Below, piece by piece: positions 9,823 to 18,106 of a stretch of DNA of 50,642 bases (its first letter is position 1; each line of letters starts with the position of its first letter). Below the pieces are notes generated by a model that saw nothing but the letters and a program-made list of their open reading frames with translations, was not told where the DNA came from and searched no databases. This stretch comes from Teichococcus aerophilus (GTDB taxonomy: Bacteria > Pseudomonadota > Alphaproteobacteria > Acetobacterales > Acetobacteraceae), in assembly GCF_014490485.1 (NCBI RefSeq), contig NZ_JACTVA010000033.1, positions 10,226 to 60,867 of the forward strand, given 5' to 3'. The translations under genes were made by a program, and so were the position numbers.

Positions 9823-9916
9823 CCCTTCCCTCAGCGAGAGGGTGGACTTTCCCGCGCCAGGGCGTTGCTCTGGCGCAGGGCGGATCATCCAGCCGCCGCC
9901 AGGGACAGGGACGACC

Positions 9917-10807
9917 ATGAGCGATCGGCACACCATCGGCACCGCTGCGATCTCCGCCACCATCAAGCCGGAGGGCGCCGAGCTGACCAGCCTGCGCGAT
10001 TCGGCCGGGGAGGAGTTGTTGTGGCAGGCCGGGCCGGAATGGCCGCGGCACTCCCCGGTGCTGTTCCCCGTGGTCGGCCGGCTGGCGGGGGATACGCTGC
10101 GCCACCAAGGCCAGGAGTACCGGGTGACGCAGCATGGCTTCGCGCGGGACAGCCTGTTCGCCTGGACCGAGCGCAGCGCCACCCGCGCCGTGCTGCGCTT
10201 GGTGGACAGTGCGGAGACGCGGGCGGTGTATCCCTTCCCCTTCCTGCTGGAGATGATCTACGCGGTCGAGGGTGAGACGCTCTCCGTCGCCGCGCGGGTG
10301 ACCAATCCGGGCGATGCGGTGCTGCCCTGCGGCGTCGGCGCGCATCCGGCCTTCCGCTGGCCGCTGGCCGCCGGCGTGGCGAAGGAGGCGCATGTGCTGG
10401 AATTCGACACGCAGGAGACCGGCCCGGTGCTGGCGGTGGAAGGCGGCCTGCTGGGTGAGGAAGAGAAGCTTCCGTTCGACGGCCGCGTGCTGCCGCTCTC
10501 CCCGGCGCTGTTCGCCCAGGATGCGCTGGTGATGCCGGGTGTCGCCAGCCGCTCCGTCCGCTTCGTGGCGGCGGGAGAGGACGGGGTGCCGGCACGGGTG
10601 CTGACCGTGGCGTGGGAAGGGTACAAGGACCTGGGCATCTGGTCCAAGCCGGGCGGCGCGCCGTTCCTGTGCATCGAGCCCTGGTTCAGCATGGCCAGCC
10701 CGGTGGGCTGGGATGGCGAGATTGCCGACAAGCCCGGCATCCTGCTGCTGCCGCCGGGCGAGAGCCGGGACTTCACCTGGACCGTGCGGAGCAGCGACGG
10801 CGGGTAG
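9917..10807 (+). CDS. aldose 1-epimerase family protein
   Basis: The 296-residue product resembles the aldose 1-epimerase/LacX group, which fold as a beta-sandwich of the galactose mutarotase type. Recognisable blocks are ISATIKPEGAELTSLRD, SPVLFPVVGRL, QHGFARDSLF (catalytic His region, about residues 74-83), GVGAHPAFRWPL (second His) and FLCIEPW (catalytic Glu, near 252). It probably interconverts sugar anomers, but members often act on sugar phosphates or have unknown substrates. The start at 9917 follows AGGGACAGGGACG; an upstream in-frame Met at 9842 lies in non-conserved sequence. It stands alone. Confidence 0.85.
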   Translation: MSDRHTIGTAAISATIKPEGAELTSLRDSAGEELLWQAGPEWPRHSPVLFPVVGRLAGDTLRHQGQEYRVTQHGFARDSLFAWTERSATRAVLRLVDSAETRAVYPFPFLLEMIYAVEGETLSVAARVTNPGDAVLPCGVGAHPAFRWPLAAGVAKEAHVLEFDTQETGPVLAVEGGLLGEEEKLPFDGRVLPLSPALFAQDALVMPGVASRSVRFVAAGEDGVPARVLTVAWEGYKDLGIWSKPGGAPFLCIEPWFSMASPVGWDGEIADKPGILLLPPGESRDFTWTVRSSDGG

Positions 10808-10974
10808 GGCGTGAACGCCTGAGGGTGGGACACCGGAAGGCCTGGAGCGTGATGTGTCGGCAGATCGCGCGTCAGGCTGGCTGGTGGGCGATAGGCCGCC
10901 CCGATACGGTCGTGGCGCAGAGCGGGAAGGAAAGTCAGGGGAAAGAATTCCCCTGTGTAAACGTGGGCCTGTCT

Positions 10975-11421
10975 TCAAACTAGCCAGAGGTAGGCGGCTG
11001 CGGCGTGGACACCGGCGAGGAAGTGGATGGCCCGCTTGTCGTAGCGGGTGGCGATAGCGCGGAACTGCTTGAGCTTGCAGAAAAAGTTTTCAACGAGGTG
11101 GCGGGCCGCATACAGGTCACGGTCGAAAGGCTGCGGCCGCTTGCGGTGGCGTTTTGGCGGGATGGCTGCGGTTTTGCCGGCCGCCCGGAGCCGGTCGATC
11201 ACGCGCTGGTCAGTATCATAGGCGCGATCGGCCAGCAGCGTCGGCGCCACGATGCGCGGCAGCAGCACGTCGCTGCCGCAGAGGTCATGCGCCTGGCCTG
11301 GCGTCAGGTGAAAGCTCAGCGGATTGCCCAGCGCATCGACCAGGGCATGGATCTTCGTGCTCAGCCCGCCTCGGGCAGGGCCAATGGCTTCTTCGGCACG
11401 GTTTTTTAGCCGCCCCCGCAC
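10975..11421 (-). CDS. IS5 family transposase, C-terminal frame (orfB)
   Basis: The frame continues the transposase from the slippery A tract: EEAIGPARGGLSTKIHALVD, then the second catalytic Asp in LLADRAYDTD and the catalytic Glu in ARHLVENFFCKLKQFRAIA, with the usual end AAAYLWLV. All three DDE residues are therefore present across the two frames. The stop codon lies inside the terminal inverted repeat. The GTG at 11421 is only the first possible start; expression is expected through frameshifting from orfA, as described for many IS5 relatives. Confidence 0.88.
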   Translation of the reverse strand: MRGRLKNRAEEAIGPARGGLSTKIHALVDALGNPLSFHLTPGQAHDLCGSDVLLPRIVAPTLLADRAYDTDQRVIDRLRAAGKTAAIPPKRHRKRPQPFDRDLYAARHLVENFFCKLKQFRAIATRYDKRAIHFLAGVHAAAAYLWLV

Positions 11422-11767
11422 TGTGCTGGTGCGCCCGGACCAGGGTCGCGTCGATCATCGCGTATTCATTGTCCGCATCCACCGCCAGGGCCTGAAGCAG
11501 ACGCTCCCAGACACCACGTCGCGCCCAGCGGCTGAAGCGCGTATGCACCACTTTCCAGGGGCCATAGCGCTCCGGCAGGTCGCGCCAGGGAATGCCGGCC
11601 CGATACCGGAACAGGACCGCCTCCACAAAGCGCCGGTTGTCCTGGGCCGGACGACCCACGCCGCCGGCACGGCCGGGGAGAAGATCCTTGATCCGCTCCC
11701 ATTGATCATCCCGCAAACCATAGCGCCCGCATGACACAGGTCTCCGACCCTTCCACCGGAGACCCAT
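11285..11767 (-). CDS. IS5 family transposase, N-terminal frame (orfA)
   Basis: This 160-residue frame carries the N-terminal IS427-type sequence RYGLRDDQWERIKDLLPG, a helix-turn-helix-like region ending in YRAGIPWRDLPERYGPW, and the first catalytic Asp in YAMIDATLVRAHQHSAG. After HQHSAGAAKK the reading leaves the family consensus and ends in unrelated residues. The real product joins orfB at an A6 run (plus-strand T tract at 11402-11407). Joining needs a +1 (or -2) shift, giving a fused protein of about 264 residues. The ATG at 11767 or a GTG at 11740 could start it. Confidence 0.88.
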   Translation of the reverse strand: MGLRWKGRRPVSCGRYGLRDDQWERIKDLLPGRAGGVGRPAQDNRRFVEAVLFRYRAGIPWRDLPERYGPWKVVHTRFSRWARRGVWERLLQALAVDADNEYAMIDATLVRAHQHSAGAAKKPCRRSHWPCPRRAEHEDPCPGRCAGQSAELSPDARPGA

Positions 11768-12048
11768 GAATCACCCATGACCCCAAAAGAAAATCCGCAA
11801 TTTGAGGACAGGCCCGTATACGTTTACGCCATCTTTCTTCTGTCAGTTGGCGTGGGGCTTCGGAACCGGCAGTTGCGGCCGTGAGACAGATCACGGGCCA
11901 CCTAGCCAGGCCATCAGCCTCCTGCGTCATCCCGCCCTTGGCCTCCAAAGGCCAACGCCGCATCGGCCACCCCCGAAAGACTCGCAGAAGAAAGATGGGG
12001 TCCGGGGAATTCCTTCCCCGGCCTTCCAAGCCTGAATGCCATCGGGCT

Positions 12049-13176
12049 CTAACAGAAATGCGCTCCGCGCGTTTCCACCGGCAGCACGTAGAGCGACTGG
12101 CTGGCGCACATGTAGAGCTGGTTCCGCCGCGTGCCGCCGAAGCAGAGATTGGCGCAGATCTCCGGCAGCTTGATCAGGCCGATGCGCTGGCCATCCAGCC
12201 CGAAGATGTGCACGCCGTCATAGCCATCCCCCACCCAGCCGGCGCCGACCCACACATTGCCGGCTTCGTCGCAGCGGATGCCGTCCCCCATGCCGGTCTT
12301 GCCGTCCATCTCCATGCTGCAGAAGGTGCGGGGGTTGCTGAGGCGGGCGCCGTCCACGTCGAAGGCCCAGACGATGCTCTTGGCCTCCGGGTAGTGGGAC
12401 ATGCCGGTATCGGCGACGTAGAGGGTGCGGTAGTCCGGGCTGAAGCACAGGCCGTTCGGCTTGAAGGGCTGGTCCGCGACCTTCTCCACCGCGCCGCTGC
12501 CGGGATCGATGCGATAGACCGCTTCCTTGATCAATGGGCGGGGCGAGTCGGTGGATTGCGGCAGGCGGTTGCCCTCGTAGTCCATCAGCCCGCCATAGCC
12601 GGGGTCGGTGAACCAGATGGCGCCGTCATTCGGGTGCACCACCACGTCGTTGGGGGCGTTAAAGGGGCCGTCCGGGCCGCGCGCCGCCAGGATGGTCAGC
12701 TTGCCGTCCGGCTCGTAGCGGACGACGTCCCGGTGATAGTGCCGGCAGGCGATCTGCCGCCCTTCCCGGTCGAAAGTATTGCCGTTGGAATAGCCGGCTG
12801 GGCTGCGGAAGCGGCGGGAGACGTGGTTGTCCTCCTCCATCAGCCGCAGGCATTCGTCGTTCGGGATGTCGGACCAGATCAGGAAGCGGCCGGTGGCGTG
12901 CCAGGCGGGGCCTTCCGCCCAGCCCAGGCCGGTATGCAGGCGGCGGATGCGGCTGTTGCCCAGCTTGGCCGAGAAGCGCTTCGGGTCCAGCGCCACCACG
13001 TCCGGGTCGGGGTAGCGCATCGGCGGCGCGTCCGGCCCATAGTCACGCTGGGCGCGGATGGCCTGGTCACGCACGGCCTGGGCGCTGGCGGTGCGCAGCA
13101 CGGCCGGCATGGAAAGGGCGGCGAAGGCGGAGGCGCCCAGCACGGTGCGGCGCCTGGACGCGAGAACGTGGTACAT
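12049..13176 (-). CDS. Tat-exported SMP-30/gluconolactonase/LRE family protein
   Basis: The 375-residue product begins with a twin-arginine signal (SRRRTVLGASAFAAL, about 7-21; cleavage near residue 32), so it is likely periplasmic. The rest is a six-bladed beta-propeller of the SMP-30 type with its metal-ligand motifs: AEGPAWH, SNGNTFDREGR, FNAPNDVVVHPNDGAIWFTD and PNGLCFSPDYRTLYVADTG. Family members hydrolyse sugar lactones such as gluconolactone. The Met at 13176 follows AGGGAAGAAACGCC and directly precedes the signal; upstream residues are not signal-like. It is a single-gene unit ending at a terminator-type repeat arm. Confidence 0.9.
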   Translation of the reverse strand: MYHVLASRRRTVLGASAFAALSMPAVLRTASAQAVRDQAIRAQRDYGPDAPPMRYPDPDVVALDPKRFSAKLGNSRIRRLHTGLGWAEGPAWHATGRFLIWSDIPNDECLRLMEEDNHVSRRFRSPAGYSNGNTFDREGRQIACRHYHRDVVRYEPDGKLTILAARGPDGPFNAPNDVVVHPNDGAIWFTDPGYGGLMDYEGNRLPQSTDSPRPLIKEAVYRIDPGSGAVEKVADQPFKPNGLCFSPDYRTLYVADTGMSHYPEAKSIVWAFDVDGARLSNPRTFCSMEMDGKTGMGDGIRCDEAGNVWVGAGWVGDGYDGVHIFGLDGQRIGLIKLPEICANLCFGGTRRNQLYMCASQSLYVLPVETRGAHFC

Positions 13177-13293
13177 GGCGTTTCTTCCCTGTTGCCGCGG
13201 CGTCCTTGGCGCGCCGCGTGCGGGCGCCAGCTTGGCACAGGTTGAAGCCGCCTGCCGCACACGCCTCGCGGCGCGCAGGCCAGTCAGACCAGA

Positions 13294-13815
13294 TCAGGCC
13301 GGGGGCACGGTCTTGTCGCCGGCGCCCAGCGCGCGCTGCATGTAGACCACGTCCAGCCAACGGCCGAACTTCAGCCCGGCCGCCTTCAGCACGCCCACCT
13401 GCTTGAAGCCCAGGGAGAGGTGGAGGCCGATGGAGCCCACATTCTCCGAGTCGCCGATCACGGCGAACATCTGGCGGAAGCCGGCGGCCTCGGCCCGCTT
13501 CAACAGGGCCTCCACCAACGCCTTGCCGACGCCCTGGCCGCGCACGTCATCCCGCACATAGATGGAATCCTCGGCGGCGAAGCGGTAGGCGGAACGGTCC
13601 CGCAGGGCGGCGTAGTAGCCGTAGCCCTTCACCTCCCCCGCATCCTCGGCCACCAGCCAGGCCCAGCCATGCGCCTGGTTGCGGGCCAGGCGGGCACCCA
13701 GCTCGGCCTCGTCCGGGGGCAGTTCCTCGAAGGTACCGGTGCCGTTCAGGACGTGATGCGCATAGATGGCGGCCATGGCGGGCAGGTCGGCCTGGGTGGC
13801 ATCACGATAGATCAT
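13294..13815 (-). CDS. GNAT family N-acetyltransferase, phosphinothricin acetyltransferase-like
   Basis: The 173-residue product has the layout of the Pat/Bar/YncA group: IYRDATQADLPAMAAIYAHH at the start, FEELPP, RSAYRFAAEDSIYV, the acetyl-CoA loop VRGQGVGKALV (about 93-103) and the closing GLKFGRWLDVVYMQRAL. Enzymes of this group acetylate methionine analogues, methionine sulfoximine or amino acids; herbicide resistance is not implied by the sequence. The start at 13815 follows GGAGACTCCGG. The gene lies 117 bases downstream of the SMP-30 start and is transcribed towards it. Confidence 0.9.
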   Translation of the reverse strand: MIYRDATQADLPAMAAIYAHHVLNGTGTFEELPPDEAELGARLARNQAHGWAWLVAEDAGEVKGYGYYAALRDRSAYRFAAEDSIYVRDDVRGQGVGKALVEALLKRAEAAGFRQMFAVIGDSENVGSIGLHLSLGFKQVGVLKAAGLKFGRWLDVVYMQRALGAGDKTVPPA

Positions 13816-13982
13816 CCGGAGTCTCCAACACTCACGCCATGGGCGCCGGTGCCGGAACAGCCGGACGGCGCAGGCCCGCACAGAGAGGGCCTGAACCATG
13901 GGTAAGGTCGGTTCCGGGCGACGGCAAGAGCCCGGGTCTCGCTCAGCGCCTCCGGTGGGGGCGGTGAGCGCTGCTGAACAGA

Positions 13983-14238
13983 GGAAGGCTGGGGAAAGAA
14001 TTCCCCAGACCCCTTCTTTTCCTTTTTCGGGTTTTGCAGGTGTGGCGGTTGAGAGAGCTGTCTGGTTGGAGTGACGGCTCGTTCGCGCCGGAGGTCCTAG
14101 ACCTCCGGCGAATGAGGGTTCAGCCCGCGTCCCCTATTAGACATATCATCGGGGCACCCGCTCTCAGCCCTGAAGCGCCGCGTCGAACTTGTAGAGAAAA
14201 GAAGGGGTCTGGGGAATTCATTCCCCAGCCTTGCTTCC
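13983..14238. repeat. paired terminator repeat element, copy C
   Basis: The forward arm is at about 13983-14037 (stem CTGGGGAA, loop AGAA, TTCCCCAG, then ACCCCTTCTTTTCC). The reverse arm is at about 14189-14238 (minus strand: CTGGGGAA, loop TGAA, TTCCCCAG, ACCCCTTCTTTTC). The core has a palindrome with 10-bp arms GCCGGAGGTC/GACCTCCGGC at 14087-14109, then GGTTCAGCCCGCGT and CTCTCAGCCCTGAAGCGC. The reverse arm is placed to terminate the phytase-like gene, whose stop is 64 bases away. The rest of the 487-base gap 13816-14302 shows no gene. Confidence 0.88.
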
Positions 14239-14302
14239 TCCAATCTCTCTCACAGGCAGCAAAAACCAAGCGCAGCCGACCTTGTCGGCCGATGCGAGCC
14301 GC

Positions 14303-15676
14303 TCAGCGGGCGCGCAGCAGTTCCGGCACGTGCAGCAGGATCAGTTCGTTGTCGTCGGCGCGGGTCAGGTGGCGGCCGGCGCTGAAGGGCAGGTTGTTGT
14401 CGTTGCCGACGATGATGTGATCGGCGTCGACCATCGCCACATTCTCGATGGTGAAGAACGGGAAGGACAGGCGGTTGGCGGGGGCGTTCGGCCCGCGGTC
14501 CCCACGCGTGCGGGCCAGGTTCTCGGGGTCCTGGATGTCCATCAGGTCGATATAGCCGATCTTGCGGACGAAGCCCTCGGCATCCGGCGCACCCAGATCC
14601 ACCAGGGAGACGCGCTTGATACGCGCGGGGGCATGGAAGCAGGCGGGCGGCTGCTGGCCCTGGGCGCAGGCCAGGGACGGGTCGCCTTCCGCGTTGTCGC
14701 GCTCGATCACCAGGGCGCGGCGGTCGTCGATCATGTTGAAGTCGCCGATGGCGGCGGCGCCCTCGGCCAGGCGGTATTTCAGGCTGCGGCCGGTCCAGGC
14801 ACCGCGGGCGGTGTCGAATTCCATCATGCGGATGAAATTGCCCTCGGGGCGGTCGGTGCCCTCGATGAAGAGCGGCTGCTCCAGCAGCGCCCACAGGCGG
14901 CTGCCATCGGGCGACATCGCCATGCCCTCATACCCGCCGGAGCGGCGGGCGCGGAAGTTAGCGCCGGCGACGGGCGTGGCGCCGATGGAGAGCGCGGGGT
15001 TGTCCGGGCTCATCAGCGGCTTGCCGTCCAGCAGGGTCTGGTGGACCTGCTGCACCCGGCCCTGCGCATCCAGGCGGAGGATGAAGGGGCCGAACTCCTC
15101 GCCGATCCAGAAGCCACCGCCCTCGATCGGCTGGATGCTCTCCGGGTCGAAATCCGCACCGGTCAGGTAGCGGGCGTCGGTGCCCTCGTAGGCGATGCGG
15201 AAGGGCACGCGGCGGTCGGGGTCGGAGAAGAAGACGGTCTGCAGCACCGTCACCTGGCCGGTGCGGAAATCCGGGCGGATCTTGCGCAGCGCCAGCAGGG
15301 CGTCGCCGCTGTTGCGGCGGTTGCCGAAGCCGTTGTCGGTCAGCACCCAATAGGCGCCGGCCTCCCCCGCCACCGGCTTGATGCCGGAGAAGCCCTGCAC
15401 CGGCTGGCCGATGAAGGGCAGCGACAGGCCGGTGGGGCGGCCAGTCGGCGCCGGGCCGGTGGTGCCGGGCACGCTGCCAGGACGCTCGTTCCGCGCATCG
15501 CCGGTGAACTTGCCGGAGACGAGGGCATCGCGCGGCGCATCGGCCGGCGGCAGCTCCATGGTGAAGGCGGGCAGAATGGCGTGGCCGGCCAGGCGGGCGT
15601 CGAAGCGCTGCTCCTGAGCCATGGCGGCGGTGGCGGTCGCGATCAGGGCCGTGGCGGCCAGCAGGATCCTGCGCAT
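14303..15676 (-). CDS. exported esterase-like activity of phytase family protein
   Basis: The 457-residue product has a Sec signal peptide (MRRILLAATALIATATAAMA, cleavage near 20). The mature part fits the phytase-like beta-propeller family (esterase-like activity of phytase): GFSGIKPV and YWVLTDNGFG near 105, FDPESIQPIEGGGFWIGEEF near 176, YEGMAMSPDGSRLWALLEQP near 252, and late ENVAMVDADHIIVGNDNNLP. It probably acts on phosphate esters or related substrates in the periplasm, but the family reaction is poorly defined. The ATG at 15676 fits the signal peptide. It is alone in its unit and ends at the reverse arm of repeat copy C. Confidence 0.88.
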   Translation of the reverse strand: MRRILLAATALIATATAAMAQEQRFDARLAGHAILPAFTMELPPADAPRDALVSGKFTGDARNERPGSVPGTTGPAPTGRPTGLSLPFIGQPVQGFSGIKPVAGEAGAYWVLTDNGFGNRRNSGDALLALRKIRPDFRTGQVTVLQTVFFSDPDRRVPFRIAYEGTDARYLTGADFDPESIQPIEGGGFWIGEEFGPFILRLDAQGRVQQVHQTLLDGKPLMSPDNPALSIGATPVAGANFRARRSGGYEGMAMSPDGSRLWALLEQPLFIEGTDRPEGNFIRMMEFDTARGAWTGRSLKYRLAEGAAAIGDFNMIDDRRALVIERDNAEGDPSLACAQGQQPPACFHAPARIKRVSLVDLGAPDAEGFVRKIGYIDLMDIQDPENLARTRGDRGPNAPANRLSFPFFTIENVAMVDADHIIVGNDNNLPFSAGRHLTRADDNELILLHVPELLRAR

Positions 15677-15816
15677 GTGGTCTGTATCCCGGTTACGTCA
15701 GCGTGGCGCTGTTACCGGGTGCGTGTTGCAGCGCCTTGACGCCGGCATGACGAAACGGCGACACGGGCGGAAGGCCCCTGCCCCCCGCCCGCGTCCGCGA
15801 CAGGCCGTAACGGCGA

Positions 15817-16083
15817 TCAGCGATAGACGATCACCGGCTCACCACCACTGTTGCCGACAATCACCGGCACGCCGGCACTGAGATTGCCAACCGCCGGGCC
15901 GTGGTAGCGGATGACCGGGCTGCCATCCTGGCTGCCGACCACCGTGGCGATGCCCTGGCTGACCGCCTGGCTGTGCGGCTGCTGCGCCATCAGCGCATCG
16001 ATATTGGCATCGCCATTGGCGGCAAAAGCGGCACCGGAGAAACCGGCCACCAGGATCGCGGAAAGCAGGACCTTGCTGAACAT
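15817..16083 (-). CDS. small exported protein with an internal repeat, function unknown
   Basis: I do not recognise this 88-residue protein. It has a clear Sec signal peptide (residues 1-21, ending AAFA) and a short mature chain of about 67 residues without cysteines. The mature part holds two similar copies of a 13-residue unit, VVGSQDGSPVIRY at 48-60 and IVGNSGGEPVIVY at 75-87. The start follows an AAAGGAATTC ribosome site at good spacing, and codon use is like that of its neighbours, so it is likely real. It is separated by 140 bases from the phytase-like gene. Confidence 0.75.
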   Translation of the reverse strand: MFSKVLLSAILVAGFSGAAFAANGDANIDALMAQQPHSQAVSQGIATVVGSQDGSPVIRYHGPAVGNLSAGVPVIVGNSGGEPVIVYR

Positions 16084-16220
16084 GACTAAAGAATTCCTTT
16101 CAACTAGGCTGCGGCTGCGTGCCGCTCCGTTGGGATTCTTCTACGCCCGGCAGCCTGGGCTGGGCCAATCGGCTTTGACCATGCCGGGTATCGGTGGTGG
16201 TGATGCAACGATGGGCAGAT

Positions 16221-16468
16221 CGGTGGGGAAGGAATTCCCCGGGCCCCTTCTTTTTTTCTGCGCGTTTGGCAAAACACTTCAGGACTGAGAGCGGACGCGT
16301 CTTGATGATTTTAATAATGGGCCACGCGGGCTGAACCCTCAGTCGCCGGAGGTCCAGGACCTCCGGCGGACCCAGCCGTATCCCAAGAACACCCTCTCAA
16401 AAGCCGCGCCCGAAAAATCGAAAAAAGAAAAGAAGGGGCCCGGGGAATTCTTTCCCCGGCCTTCCTCT
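16221..16468. repeat. paired terminator repeat element, copy D (core flipped)
   Basis: The forward arm is at about 16221-16268 (GGGGAA, loop GGAA, TTCCCCGGGCC, then CCTTCTTTTTTTC). The reverse arm is at about 16412-16468 (minus strand: GGCCGGGGAA, loop AGAA, TTCCCCGGGCC, CCTTCTTTTCTTTTTT). The core palindrome (GCCGGAGGTC/GACCTCCGGC) is at 16345-16367. The CTCAGTCCTGAAG block lies next to the forward arm here, so the core is inverted relative to copies A, C and E. The reverse arm ends 14 bases from the emrB stop. The gap 16084-16482 holds no other feature except the leader of the small exported gene. Confidence 0.9.
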
Positions 16469-16482
16469 CCATCCCACCCCGA

Positions 16483-18093
16483 TCAGTGCGCATCCCCACC
16501 CGCGCCCTTTCGTGGCCGGCGCAGCAGCAGCACCAGGGGCAGGGAAACCAGGAAGCAGCCGGCCATCACCAGCAGCACGTCGTTATAGGCCAGCACCAGG
16601 GCCTGCTGGGTGACCAGGGCTTTCATCTTCGCCAGGGCCGCGATGTCGGCGGCGCCTTGGCCGACCTGGCCGGCCAGGGCGTCGGCCATGGTGTCCCGGT
16701 AATGCAGCGCGGGCGCGCGGGCCCAGTTCAGGGCTTCGTCCAGATGGACGCGGTGCAGGTAGGAGCGGTCGGTGACCAAGGTGTTGATGATGGCGAGGCC
16801 GACGGCGCCGCCGAGGTTGCGCATCAGGTTGTAGAGGCCGGACGCGTTCTTCAGCACGGCGGGCGCGACGGTGCCGAGGGCGATCTGGTTGATGGGCGCC
16901 ATGCACAGCATCATGGCCACGCCGCGCAGGCCGAGCGGGAAGGCCATCTGCGGGAAGGCGCTTTGCGAGGTAAGGCGCGCCGTCAGCCACATCGCCAGGA
17001 AAAACAGCGACAGCCCGCAGGCGAGCAGGATACGCGGATCGAACTTGCCAAGCAGCTTGCCGACGATGGGGGCGGCGAAGAACATGCAGAGGCCGGTGAT
17101 GAACATCACCTCGCCGATCTGCATGGAGTTGTAGCCACGCACCCGGCCCAGGAAGAGCGGGATGAGGTAGACCGAGCCGTAGAGGCCGATGCCCATGGTG
17201 AAGCTGAACAGGCAGCCAATGGTGAAATTGCGATCCTTGAAGGCACGCAGGTCCACGATCGGTTCCGGCCGCGTCAGCGCCCGCCAGAAGAAAACGATGC
17301 CGGCGACGATGCAGACGGCGGCGAGGTTGCGCACCGTCTCGTCCTGCAGCCAGTCCCAGCGCGGGCCTTCCTCCATCACGTATTCCAGACTGCCGAGGAA
17401 GGCGGCCATGGCGGCCAAACCCCACCAGTCGAACTTCGCCAGCAGGGTGCGGTCGGGCTTGTCGATATCCACCGTCAGCCAGACCGCGGTGGCGATGAGG
17501 ATGCCGACAGGCACGTTGATGAGGAACAGCCAGTGCCAGGAGAGCTGCTCGGTCAGCCAGCCACCAAGGGTGGGGCCGATGGTGGGCGCCATCGTCGCCG
17601 TCAGGCCGATGATGACCGTGGCGCCGGCGCGCTTGTTGGGCGGAAACAGCATGAAGCTGGCGGCGAACACCGTCGGGATCATCGCGCCGCCGATGAAGCC
17701 CTGCGCCGCGCGGAACACGATCATGATGCCGAGATTCGACGCCATGGCGCAGGCCAGGGAGAAGACGGTGAAGCCGACGGCCGAGGCGGTGAACAGTACG
17801 CGGGTGGAGAGCAGGCGGGAGAGGAAGCCGGAGAGCGGGATCATGACGATCTCCGCGATCAGGTAGCTGGTCTGCACCCAGCTTGCCTCATCCGGGCTGG
17901 CGGCGAGGCCGGCCTGGATCTCGGAGATGGAGGCGGAGACGATCTGGATGTCCAGGATCGCCATGAACATGCCGAACACCATCGCCATGAAGCCGAAGCG
18001 GACCTTGGTCGGCATGGCCTGCGGCGGCGGGGCCGGCATAACCTGCGGCGGGGCTTGCGGGGCGGCGGCGGCGGGCATCGTCGTGGCGCTCAT
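16483..18093 (-). CDS. emrB: DHA2 family MFS multidrug efflux permease (EmrB-like)
   Basis: The 536-residue inner-membrane protein has about 14 hydrophobic segments, as in the DHA2 (drug:H+ antiporter-2) group. Seen motifs are AILDIQIVSASISEI in the first segment, an RAAQGFIGG block, and the antiporter motif C TMAPTIGPTLGG near residue 165. With the adjacent EmrA-like adaptor and an outer-membrane TolC-type channel encoded elsewhere it should pump hydrophobic compounds out of the cell. The start lies 13 bases after the emrA stop, so both are one operon. Substrates cannot be read from sequence. Confidence 0.93.
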   Translation of the reverse strand: MSATTMPAAAAPQAPPQVMPAPPPQAMPTKVRFGFMAMVFGMFMAILDIQIVSASISEIQAGLAASPDEASWVQTSYLIAEIVMIPLSGFLSRLLSTRVLFTASAVGFTVFSLACAMASNLGIMIVFRAAQGFIGGAMIPTVFAASFMLFPPNKRAGATVIIGLTATMAPTIGPTLGGWLTEQLSWHWLFLINVPVGILIATAVWLTVDIDKPDRTLLAKFDWWGLAAMAAFLGSLEYVMEEGPRWDWLQDETVRNLAAVCIVAGIVFFWRALTRPEPIVDLRAFKDRNFTIGCLFSFTMGIGLYGSVYLIPLFLGRVRGYNSMQIGEVMFITGLCMFFAAPIVGKLLGKFDPRILLACGLSLFFLAMWLTARLTSQSAFPQMAFPLGLRGVAMMLCMAPINQIALGTVAPAVLKNASGLYNLMRNLGGAVGLAIINTLVTDRSYLHRVHLDEALNWARAPALHYRDTMADALAGQVGQGAADIAALAKMKALVTQQALVLAYNDVLLVMAGCFLVSLPLVLLLRRPRKGAGGDAH

Positions 18094-18106
18094 GGCGCGT
18101 GTGCCT

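Larger units (their letters stand above)
10965..11815 (-). mobile_element. IS5 family insertion sequence, IS427-like, about 851 bp
   Basis: The ends are near-perfect inverted repeats: GGGCCTGTCTTCAAACT at 10965-10981 on the plus strand, and GGGCCTGTCCTCAAATT on the minus strand from 11815. Two overlapping transposase frames fill it. Just outside, GTAAACGT (10957-10964) and ACGTTTAC (11820-11827) form a further inverted match with a four-base offset, so the true tips and the target duplication are uncertain. I found no clear direct target repeat. The element interrupts the forward arm of a terminator-repeat pair. Confidence 0.9.
10931..12030. repeat. paired terminator repeat element, copy B, split by an IS element
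   Basis: The forward arm starts at about 10931 with GTCAGGGGAAAGAATTCCCC and stops at 10953. Its T-rich half seems to resume at about 11828 (GCCATCTTTCTTCTG) on the far side of the IS. The reverse arm is at about 11982-12030: on the minus strand GGCCGGGGAA, loop GGAA, TTCCCCGGA, then CCCCATCTTTCTTC. Without the inserted DNA the element would be about 225-230 bp, close to the other copies. Its core has a different hairpin (TTGGCCT/AGGCCAA, about 11938-11956). The reverse arm ends 18 bases from the stop of the SMP-30 gene and is oriented to terminate it. Confidence 0.65.

Noticed and set aside
13294-13815. Herbicide (phosphinothricin) resistance gene
   Set aside because: The Pat-like family is broad and most members act on other amines or amino acid analogues; the sequence does not show resistance.
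16086-16103. AAAGGAATTCTTT before the small exported gene as a further repeat arm
   Set aside because: It lacks the G/C stem and the T tract; it is just the ribosome site with a chance GAATTC.
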